Both the position numbers and the translations under genes were made by a program. A stretch of DNA of 7,870 nt. Origin: DASQHY01 sp036390175 (lineage in GTDB: Bacteria > Acidobacteriota > Terriglobia > Acidiferrales > UBA7541). The stretch lies in NCBI GenBank assembly GCA_036390175.1, contig DASWCG010000228.1, positions 1-7,870 on the forward strand, written 5' to 3'. The notes beneath the pieces are model-generated. The model was not told the DNA's origin. It saw only the letters and a list, made by a program, of their open reading frames with translations, and made no database searches. This document shows positions 1 to 6,143 of this stretch, one piece after another. Within the stretch, counting starts at the first letter, position 1. The number at the start of each line of letters is the position of its first letter.

Positions 1-920
1 TCCAGCGCGGCGCTCCAATCGGTCCATTCGCCCTCTCCCTTCTCCGAAGCCAGCGAGGAGCGCATAGCCTCCATCTTGGAGTCGAGATCGTCGAGGTAAT
101 GCAGCATCACCGCTTCGCGGAACATGGGCAGCTTGGGAGACCCGAACTCGTATTCGCCGTGATGGCTGATGAGCATGTGCTGAACGAGCGTTTTCAACTC
201 CGCCGGAAACCCCGGAATCGCGTCGATTTTCTTAGTGACCGTTTCCAGTTCCATCACAATATGTCCGAGCAACTGGCCGGGCGTGGTATAGCCGAGCGCG
301 CGCTCGTAGCACAACTCGTCGAGTTTGCCGACGTCGTGGAGGATGGCGCCGGTGAGCAGCAGGTCGGCATTGACTTCCGGATAGTGCGCCGCCGCAGCAC
401 GGCACAGACCGCAAAGACTGACGACATGCTCAAGAAGTCCGCCGAGATAGGCGTGATGCATGAGTTTAGCTGCAGGGGCGCGCTTCAGACGCGGGGCGAT
501 CAGGGGATCTTCAATCACCGCAACGGCCAGGCGACGCAGCCATTCATCCGCGATCGAAGCCGCGTAGCCCTGCAGGTCGGCATAAAGTTTTTCTACGTCT
601 TCTCTGGTGTGCGGAAAATAATCGGCCAGGTCGATTTCTGCGGGCTCGGCCGGGCGCATGCGGTCCAGCATGAGCTGGGGCTTGTTCTTGTACACCTCCA
701 CGCGGGCCTGGATTTTAACGATATCGTCCCGCTGGACGGCCTGCGCGGCTTCTTCAAAGCGCTCCCACATGCGCGCTTCAATGGTGCCGGTGCGGTCGCC
801 GAGTTCGAGGCGGAGGTAAGGCTTGCCTTCCCGTGTGGAACGGACTTCTTTCTCGCACACGAGAAAAAAAGAGGTGACGATCTGTTCAGCAGCGAGACCG
901 GAGATGTATGCGTTCTTCAT
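1..920 (-). CDS. YhaM-like 3'-5' exoribonuclease: OB-fold plus HD domain (3' end cut by window edge)
   Basis: Translating the minus strand from the ATG at 920-918 gives 306 uninterrupted codons running off the left edge. The N-terminal part (about residues 10-95) reads as an OB-fold nucleic-acid-binding domain, with the pattern GKPYLRLELGDRTGTIEARMW at about 32-52. The rest is an HD metal-dependent phosphohydrolase domain: MHHAYLGGLLEH (154-165), the HDVGK signature with H195 and D196, H220, SHHGE (252-256) and LDDLDSKM (276-283). These are the expected metal ligands in order. This combination is that of YhaM, which trims RNA or single-stranded DNA from the 3' end in the cytoplasm. Bacillus subtilis YhaM is about 314 residues, so only a short tail should be missing. 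An in-frame TGA lies just upstream of the ATG, which fixes the start there. There is no clear Shine-Dalgarno; it begins 19 bases after the chaperone gene and is probably co-transcribed. The family is secure; the cellular substrate is inferred. Confidence 0.9.
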   Translation of the reverse strand, partial: MKNAYISGLAAEQIVTSFFLVCEKEVRSTREGKPYLRLELGDRTGTIEARMWERFEEAAQAVQRDDIVKIQARVEVYKNKPQLMLDRMRPAEPAEIDLADYFPHTREDVEKLYADLQGYAASIADEWLRRLAVAVIEDPLIAPRLKRAPAAKLMHHAYLGGLLEHVVSLCGLCRAAAAHYPEVNADLLLTGAILHDVGKLDELCYERALGYTTPGQLLGHIVMELETVTKKIDAIPGFPAELKTLVQHMLISHHGEYEFGSPKLPMFREAVMLHYLDDLDSKMEAMRSSLASEKGEGEWTDWSAAL

Positions 921-939
921 CCGTCAGGTTTTGCGCCGG

Positions 940-2028
940 CTAAATAGGAATCACTTTCAGCAGCCTTTTGTGACGCTTCTTGGTCTTGGTTTGTTCCGGC
1001 TCGGCCGAGACCTCTTGAATCGGGCTGCCGGAGACCCCCGCCGTATCGGTGTATCCGGGTTTCACCACGACGTAGCTTTCTTCGCGCAAGGTGTTCAGAT
1101 AGGTTCGCAGAGCGGGTTCCATCCTTTGCTGGTACAGCCGGTTCATGATCTCCGGCTCGACCTTATCGAGCGGCTGCTCTCCGGCAGGATAGTGCTGAAG
1201 GACCTGCAGGAAAATGAAGCCTTGCTTGGTGCGAATCACGTCGGTGAGCTGATTCTTCTGAAGTTTGAAAACGGCGTCTTCAATCTCTTTCGAGAGCTTG
1301 CCCCGTTCGAAGACTCCGAGATCCCCGCCCTGTTTCGCGGTCTCGTCGTCGGAATGGCGCTTGGCGATTTCCGCAAAATCGTCGCCGTTCTTTATTTTCT
1401 CGAGCATGTCGTTGGCCCTTTTCTCCAGGGCGGGGATCTCCGTTTCGAGCTTGCCTTCCGTGCTGACGAAGATTTCCCGCAGGGCCACCTGCTCCGGGCG
1501 CACAAATTCCCCTTTGTGCTCTTCGTAGTATTTTTGCACTTCGCTCTTATCAACGATGATCCGCGAAGTGACCTCGCGGCTGACGACCTGGTTGGTCAGA
1601 AGGCGGTTGCGAAGGTTGTTCTTGAAATCTTCGTAGTTCATCCCCTGGTCCTGCACGGCCTTCTCCAGGGCTTCCATGTCCGCCAGTTTGTTTTGCTGGC
1701 GGATCTGGTCGAGTTCCTTGATGAGCTCGGTCTCGACGGAAATCCCCATGTCCTTGGCGCGCTGCACCAGGAGCGATTGATCGATCAGGTCCCGGAGAGC
1801 ATTCTTGTTCTTGTCCCCGACCAGAGTTTGCAGTTGTTCCGGAGTGCACCGGGGACACTCCTGGCGCGCTTCGTCTTCGGCGGTGTTATGGGCGCGCTGC
1901 AGGTCGGAAAGCGTGATGATTTCATTGTTTACGCGCGCGACAATTTCCTCGACCACCTTGCCGGCAGTCTGCGCCGCTGCCGGAAGAGCGGTCAGAAGCC
2001 CTAACAGAAGCATTGCCATTTTTTTCAT
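940..2028 (-). CDS. SurA/PpiC-like periplasmic peptidyl-prolyl cis-trans isomerase and chaperone
   Basis: The product is 362 residues with a typical Sec signal peptide: MKK, then a hydrophobic core, then ALPAAA with likely cleavage between A19 and Q20. Residues about 24-160 form a SurA-type N-terminal chaperone domain, beginning with VVEEIVARVNNEIITLSDLQ and rich in charged helices. One parvulin domain spans about 180-280, recognisable from LREIFVST, DFAEIAKRHSDDETAKQGGDLGVFERG (in pieces from 217 to 243), and TDVIRTKQGFIFLQVLQ. It should isomerise Xaa-Pro bonds and escort outer-membrane proteins through the periplasm. E. coli SurA has two parvulin domains; this protein has one, as in many non-proteobacterial homologues. 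Unusual points are a CPRC pair (C58, C61) in the chaperone domain and a strongly basic C-terminal tail (about 348-358). It lies between mfd and the YhaM-like gene with gaps of 21 and 19 bases, which points to an operon. Family assignment is strong; assignment as the true SurA orthologue is less certain. Confidence 0.9.
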   Translation of the reverse strand: MKKMAMLLLGLLTALPAAAQTAGKVVEEIVARVNNEIITLSDLQRAHNTAEDEARQECPRCTPEQLQTLVGDKNKNALRDLIDQSLLVQRAKDMGISVETELIKELDQIRQQNKLADMEALEKAVQDQGMNYEDFKNNLRNRLLTNQVVSREVTSRIIVDKSEVQKYYEEHKGEFVRPEQVALREIFVSTEGKLETEIPALEKRANDMLEKIKNGDDFAEIAKRHSDDETAKQGGDLGVFERGKLSKEIEDAVFKLQKNQLTDVIRTKQGFIFLQVLQHYPAGEQPLDKVEPEIMNRLYQQRMEPALRTYLNTLREESYVVVKPGYTDTAGVSGSPIQEVSAEPEQTKTKKRHKRLLKVIPI

Positions 2029-2035
2029 ATAATTA

Positions 2036-2039
2036 TCCT
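2036..2039 (-). promoter_or_regulatory. Ribosome binding site of the SurA-like gene
   Basis: On the minus strand AGGA lies 7 bases before the ATG at 2028-2026, inside the 21-base gap after the mfd stop codon. It is the clearest Shine-Dalgarno among the four minus-strand genes and supports the chosen start, which also gives a proper signal peptide. Confidence 0.6.
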
Positions 2040-2049
2040 GAAACGTATT

Positions 2050-5000
2050 TTATCCCTGAGGCCGCAATTCGAGCAATACGTTTCTGAGTGCCCCGATCAA
2101 GCCTCCTTGCCCGCGGTTCCATTCCATCCACATCGCGCCGCTCGGGTCCAGCCGGATCCCCGTGTGTTTGCCGATCACCCGGACCAGCAGAGAGGGGTCG
2201 AGAGGCGTCTCGGGGTGAAATTTCGCCGCCACGCGGTCGCCCTGCCGCTCGATGGAGGAGACCAGCAGTTTTTCACATTCCGCCTTCAGGACCGCGTACT
2301 CCAGCAAATTCCCGACGGCGGGGGGCAGCGGGCCAAATCTGTCCTCGAGTTCGCGCCTCACTTCTTCCTTCTCCGAATCCCCGGTTATCCCCGCGATTCG
2401 CTTATAAGTCCTCAGCCGCAAATTCTCGCTTTCGATGTACTCGGATGGGATGCGGATATCCAACCCAAGGTTGAGCGTGCAGCGCAGGTCCGGCGAGGCC
2501 TTTTCGCCTTTCAAGGCCGCCACGGCGCGCTCCAGCATCTGGCAATACAGGTCGAAGCCGATTGCGTTGATATGGCCGTGCTGCTGGCGGCCGAGCAGGT
2601 TCCCCGCGCCCCGCAGCTCCAGATCGAGCGCGGCGATACGAAATCCGGAGCCGAGTTCGCTGAATTCCTTAAGCGCCGCGAGCCGCCGCCGGGCGATGTC
2701 TGAAAGCGACGCTTCCGGTGGAACCAGAAGGTAGGCATAGGCGCGCTGATTCGAGCGGCCCACGCGCCCGCGCAACTGATAGAGTTCGCCCAGGCCGAAC
2801 CGGTCGGCGCGATTGATGAGGATGGTGTTGGCCCGCGGGATGTCCAGGCCGTTTTCGACGATGGTCGTCGAGACCAGCACGTCGGCCTCGTCGCCAACGA
2901 ACTGGAGCATCACGCGCTCGAGTTCGCGCTCGCTCATCTGCCCGTGGCCGACGACCACGCGCGCTTTGGGGACCAGCGTTTGCACCAGCTGCGCCATCGA
3001 ATAGATGGATTCCACGCGGTTGTGGATGAAAAAGACCTGTCCTTTTCGCGCCAGCTCCTCCTCGACGGCGCGCTGGATCAAGCTCTCCTGAAATGGCGCG
3101 ACGACGGTCTGGATGGCCAGGCGGTCTTTCGGCGGAGTCTCGATCACGGACATGTCGCGAAGCCCGGCAAGCGACATGTGCAGCGTTCGAGGAATCGGCG
3201 TGGCGGAAAGCGCCAGAGCGTCCACGTCTTTCTTTAATTCTTTTAAGCGCTCCTTGTGCGCCACACCGAAGCGCTGCTCTTCATCTACGAGCAGCAGGCC
3301 TAAATCGTGGAAGCGGACGTCGCGCGAGAGCAGACGGTGCGTGCCGATGACGATGTCCACCTTGCCTGCTTCGAGGTCCAGGAGAACCTCCCTTTGCTCG
3401 CGCGGACTGCGGAAGCGGCTCAGCATTTCGATGCGGATGGGAAACGCGGCGAAGCGCCGGCGAAACGTTTCGTAGTGCTGGAAGACGAGGACCGTGGTCG
3501 GCGCGAGCAGCGCAACCTGCTTGGAATCGGAGACGGCTTTAAAAGCCGCGCGCATGGCCACCTCGGTCTTGCCATAGCCCACGTCGCCGCACAGAAGGCG
3601 GTCCATCGGCAGCGGGCGCTCCATGTCGCGCTTGATGTCGGCAATGGCGTTCGCTTGATCGGGGGTCTCGTCGAATTCGAAAGCGTCCTCAAACTCGCGC
3701 TGCCAGGCCGTGTCCGGCGAAAAAGCCAGTCCGCCGGCCGCCTTTCGCTCCGCGTAGAGGCGGAGCAGTTGCTGCGCCATGTCCTGGAGCGATTTGCGGA
3801 CCCGCGCTTTGCGCGCCATCCAGGCCGTGCCGCCCAGCCGGTCCAATACGGGAGCGCCGCCCTCGACCGCGCGGTAGCTCTGGACGAGGTCCATGCGTTC
3901 GAGCGGCACGTACAATCGGGCCTCTTCGGCGTAGCGAAGCAGCATGAATTCACCTCGCGCGCCCTCCGATTCGAGGCTTCGCAGCCCCTCGAACTGGCCG
4001 ATCCCGTGGTCCACGTGGACCACGTAATCGCCCGGCTTTAGCTCGGAAAAATCGCTGAAGAAGCCTGCCGTTTTCGGCCGCCGCTTCGGGCGGTCGCTCG
4101 CCGGAAGGACCTCAAAAAGATCGGCGGTCCCATAGAGGACGAGCTGACAATCGGGGAAAACCACGCCTTCGCTGAGCGGCGCACGGGTCAGCACGAGTGC
4201 GGAGACGCTCCCAGCCGTGGAGTCTTCCGCAAGACGCACTCCCGTCGCCGTGTCCTCCAACTCGCCCAGCAAATAAGGCAGCTCGTATTCCCGGCATAAA
4301 TCTGTGAGGCGTTCCAATTCGCCGATGCTTCCTGCCGACGCCATAACTTGCTCATTCGCCGCCAGCCGTGAACGGACCTCGGCCATGAAGGCCGGTATGT
4401 TTCCATGAAAGCGCGTGGCCGGTTGGGTGGCTAATTCCGCCGCTTTCGTCGAGCGGCGGCGCAAGGACAAATGCTCCAGCCGGAGCCGCTGCTGCGCCTC
4501 GAGCGCCTCCTTCCATTCCTCTTCGGACAAGAACAATTCTGCGGTGTCTTCAGCCCGGCCGGGGTTTTTGCTGTCCCCGGAAAGCCGCGAGAAGAAATCG
4601 GCTGCGGCCTCATCGAGAGCGTCGGATTCATCCAGGACCACCAGCGGCCGGCCCGGACCGGCGGAGAGTTGGAACAGAGTGTTTCCGCCGGACTCCAGCC
4701 GTGCGGCTTCAAATTCCCAGCCGGGAAGCGCTCCTGCTTCGTGCAATTCGCGATCGGTTGCGTCCGGCGCGCCGCGCGCGTACACCCGTTCAAGAATCTC
4801 CTGGCGGCGGGGAAATTCGGTCAACGGCAGCAGCGTTGTGCGAACCACGGGGGCCACGGAGCGCTGTGTGGCCGGGTCGTATTCGCGCAGGGATTCCACG
4901 GTGTCGCCCAGCAGTTCGATACGCACGGGGCGCATGGTCTCCGGCGAGAAAACGTCCACAATGCCGCCACGCGCCGCGAACTGCCCCGGCATCTCAGCGG

Positions 5001-5532
5001 TCTCGACTCGCTCGTAGCCAACCGCGGTGAGATGAGAAAGCAGCTCATCGAATGCAGCTTCGGCGTCGGGTTCGAGAGTTCGTCCCAGCCCGCTGTAGTA
5101 GGCCGCATCGCGAACACGGAACAATGCCGCGGCCAGGGGAACCACGAGCAGATTGGCCGTTCCGCGCGACACCCGCCAAAGGGTTGCCGCGCGGGATTCC
5201 AGTATTTCCGGGTGGGGAGAGACGCCTTGCCAGGGCAACACGTCGAACGCCGGCAACATCGTGACCTGGACGGAAGGGCCGGCCAACGCCCGGCAAAAAT
5301 AGCGGAGCGGTTCCAGAAGGGCCTCGGCGCGCTGGTTGCTGACCGTCAGGAAGATGATCGGGCGGCGCAGCACACTCACCGTATGCGCCACCAGCAGCGT
5401 CTTCGCCGTGTCCGTCAGGCCGGTCAGGGCGGCTTCAGCGGCGGAGGACTCGCGAAGCTGCGCGATCACCCCTTCGACCGCAGCATGGCGCGTGACGCGG
5501 CTGAGTAGCTCGGAAACCGCAGGAAGAATCAT
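2050..5532 (-). CDS. mfd: Transcription-repair coupling factor Mfd
   Basis: A full-length Mfd of 1160 residues (E. coli Mfd is 1148). Mfd is an ATP-driven DNA translocase that pushes stalled RNA polymerase off lesions and recruits UvrA, directing nucleotide excision repair to transcribed strands. The UvrB-homology part is seen at about 90-200: LPAFDVLPWQGVSPHPEI, then QFAARGGIVDVFSP. The RNA-polymerase-interacting domain lies at about 497-550 (KPGDYVVHVDHGIGQFEGL, ARLYVPLERMDLV). The helicase core has Walker A GDVGYGKTE (649-657), Walker B DEEQRFG (750-756), motif III SATPIPRT (776-783), motif V STTIVENGLDIPRAN (888-902) and motif VI QLRGRVGR (919-926). The TRG translocation motif follows at about 947-981 (RRRLAALKEFSELGSGF, LELRGAGNLLGRQQHG). 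Residues about 1010-1160 form the C-terminal autoinhibitory D7 domain. No key motif is missing. Its ATG overlaps the stop of the upstream RfaE2-like gene, and no separate Shine-Dalgarno is visible, so translation is probably coupled. Confidence 0.98.
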   Translation of the reverse strand: MILPAVSELLSRVTRHAAVEGVIAQLRESSAAEAALTGLTDTAKTLLVAHTVSVLRRPIIFLTVSNQRAEALLEPLRYFCRALAGPSVQVTMLPAFDVLPWQGVSPHPEILESRAATLWRVSRGTANLLVVPLAAALFRVRDAAYYSGLGRTLEPDAEAAFDELLSHLTAVGYERVETAEMPGQFAARGGIVDVFSPETMRPVRIELLGDTVESLREYDPATQRSVAPVVRTTLLPLTEFPRRQEILERVYARGAPDATDRELHEAGALPGWEFEAARLESGGNTLFQLSAGPGRPLVVLDESDALDEAAADFFSRLSGDSKNPGRAEDTAELFLSEEEWKEALEAQQRLRLEHLSLRRRSTKAAELATQPATRFHGNIPAFMAEVRSRLAANEQVMASAGSIGELERLTDLCREYELPYLLGELEDTATGVRLAEDSTAGSVSALVLTRAPLSEGVVFPDCQLVLYGTADLFEVLPASDRPKRRPKTAGFFSDFSELKPGDYVVHVDHGIGQFEGLRSLESEGARGEFMLLRYAEEARLYVPLERMDLVQSYRAVEGGAPVLDRLGGTAWMARKARVRKSLQDMAQQLLRLYAERKAAGGLAFSPDTAWQREFEDAFEFDETPDQANAIADIKRDMERPLPMDRLLCGDVGYGKTEVAMRAAFKAVSDSKQVALLAPTTVLVFQHYETFRRRFAAFPIRIEMLSRFRSPREQREVLLDLEAGKVDIVIGTHRLLSRDVRFHDLGLLLVDEEQRFGVAHKERLKELKKDVDALALSATPIPRTLHMSLAGLRDMSVIETPPKDRLAIQTVVAPFQESLIQRAVEEELARKGQVFFIHNRVESIYSMAQLVQTLVPKARVVVGHGQMSERELERVMLQFVGDEADVLVSTTIVENGLDIPRANTILINRADRFGLGELYQLRGRVGRSNQRAYAYLLVPPEASLSDIARRRLAALKEFSELGSGFRIAALDLELRGAGNLLGRQQHGHINAIGFDLYCQMLERAVAALKGEKASPDLRCTLNLGLDIRIPSEYIESENLRLRTYKRIAGITGDSEKEEVRRELEDRFGPLPPAVGNLLEYAVLKAECEKLLVSSIERQGDRVAAKFHPETPLDPSLLVRVIGKHTGIRLDPSGAMWMEWNRGQGGLIGALRNVLLELRPQG
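5529..5532 (-). promoter_or_regulatory. ATGA stop/start overlap joining the RfaE2-like gene and mfd
   Basis: On the minus strand the sequence ATGA holds the mfd start codon (ATG) and the stop codon (TGA) of the preceding gene. The 20 or so bases before it carry no good Shine-Dalgarno. Such overlaps usually mean termination-reinitiation, so mfd output should follow translation of the gene in front. The overlap is seen directly; the coupling is inferred. Confidence 0.7.
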
Positions 5533-6071
5533 GTCTTGTTGGCGCCCGAGGATGACAAGCCTTTATCTTTTCCGAGGGGCTCGCGAATTCGCCGCAGGAT
5601 GGCCGAGGTCGAATACCCGGGAACGGCAGGAATCGAGACCACTTGCCCCCCGGCCGCCTCAACTTCTTCCCGGCCAATGATTTCGGCGGGCCTGCCATTT
5701 CCACGCGCCACCAAAACATCCGGCGAGAGCCGGGTTATAAATTGGCGCAGCGTATCGGGTTCGAAAACCACGACGACATCCACCGCTTGCAGCGCGCAAA
5801 GAATCTCCGCCCGCTCTTCCTGAGCGACCACCGGCCGGCCTTTGTCCTTGCCGAGACTCGCGCCGGCGTCACTGTTGACGCCGACGACGAGAATGTCGCC
5901 AAGCGAACGCGCGCCTTCCAAAGAGCGGACATGACCGGGATGAAGAAGCTCGAAGCGGCCGCATGTGAACACGACCCGGCGGCCGTTGCGTTTTGCCTCC
6001 GCAACGTGGACAATCGCTTCGTCCCGTGTCATCACCCGACCCACTGAGGCCTCTCCGATGAATGCCATCAC
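5529..6071 (-). CDS. RfaE2/HldE C-terminal-like cytidylyltransferase-fold nucleotidyltransferase
   Basis: A 180-residue protein of the RfaE domain II family, in which the stand-alone enzyme or the HldE C-terminal half makes ADP-D-glycero-beta-D-manno-heptose from heptose 1-phosphate and ATP for the LPS core. Supporting sequence: VVFTCGRFELLHPGHVRSL (33-51) with the nucleotide-binding HPGH (44-47), LGDILVVGVNSD (57-68), GRPVVAQEERAEILCALQAVD (in pieces from 78 to 98), SPDVLVARG (116-124), and EEVEAAGGQVVSIPAVPGYSTSAILRRI near the C-terminus with the STSAI signature (154-158). It departs from the family pattern at two places: TNGCFD is TCGRFE, and the usual KGGDY is ARGNG. A different sugar phosphate or another alcohol phosphate substrate is therefore possible. 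The start may be GTG at 6071 or the adjacent ATG at 6068; GGAG at 6079-6082 fits either. M14 is a third option, close to where family members often begin. It is first in the probable operon with mfd. No HldE kinase domain gene is in the window. Confidence 0.82.
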   Translation of the reverse strand: MMAFIGEASVGRVMTRDEAIVHVAEAKRNGRRVVFTCGRFELLHPGHVRSLEGARSLGDILVVGVNSDAGASLGKDKGRPVVAQEERAEILCALQAVDVVVVFEPDTLRQFITRLSPDVLVARGNGRPAEIIGREEVEAAGGQVVSIPAVPGYSTSAILRRIREPLGKDKGLSSSGANKT

Positions 6072-6073
6072 AG

Positions 6074-6096
6074 GCGCGCTCCGCGGCCGCGCGCGC
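6074..6096 (-). repeat. GC-rich inverted repeat in the leader of the RfaE2-like gene
   Basis: GCGCGC at 6074-6079 and again at 6091-6096 can pair around an 11-base loop; inside it lies a perfect 10-base palindrome at 6082-6091. On the minus strand this sits immediately before the GTG/ATG start and contains the only Shine-Dalgarno-like GGAG (6079-6082). A hairpin could hide the ribosome binding site. In GC-rich DNA such repeats also arise by chance, so function is not established. Confidence 0.35.
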
Positions 6097-6116
6097 TGCC
6101 CGCACTCTACACCGCC

Positions 6117-6125
6117 ATCTTATCA
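6117..6125 (-). promoter_or_regulatory. Possible extended -10 promoter for the rfaE2-like/mfd operon
   Basis: The minus strand reads TGATAAGAT here: a TGn extension followed by TAAGAT, which matches four of six positions of the sigma-70 -10 consensus. Transcription would begin near 6110, leaving a leader of about 40 bases before the start codon. No good -35 hexamer is found at the proper distance. The site lies in the 72-base divergent gap (6072-6143), which must also hold whatever drives the plus-strand hydrolase; no convincing plus-strand promoter was seen. Confidence 0.3.
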
Positions 6126-6143
6126 CGCGGCCTTTAGCGCTTT

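Noticed and set aside
99..947. A 282-codon open frame on the plus strand at the left edge
   Set aside because: The opposite strand encodes the OB-fold and HD domain with all metal ligands in place, so this frame is a shadow.
823..2004. A 393-codon open frame on the plus strand, opposite the SurA-like gene and part of the YhaM-like gene
   Set aside because: It lies antisense to two genes with clear domains and motifs, and its translation shows no recognisable domain. Codon bias in GC-rich DNA commonly leaves such frames open.
4471..5508. A 345-codon open frame on the plus strand opposite the N-terminal part of mfd
   Set aside because: It is antisense to a conserved Mfd region, its product has no recognisable domain, and it looks like a mirror of mfd codon bias.
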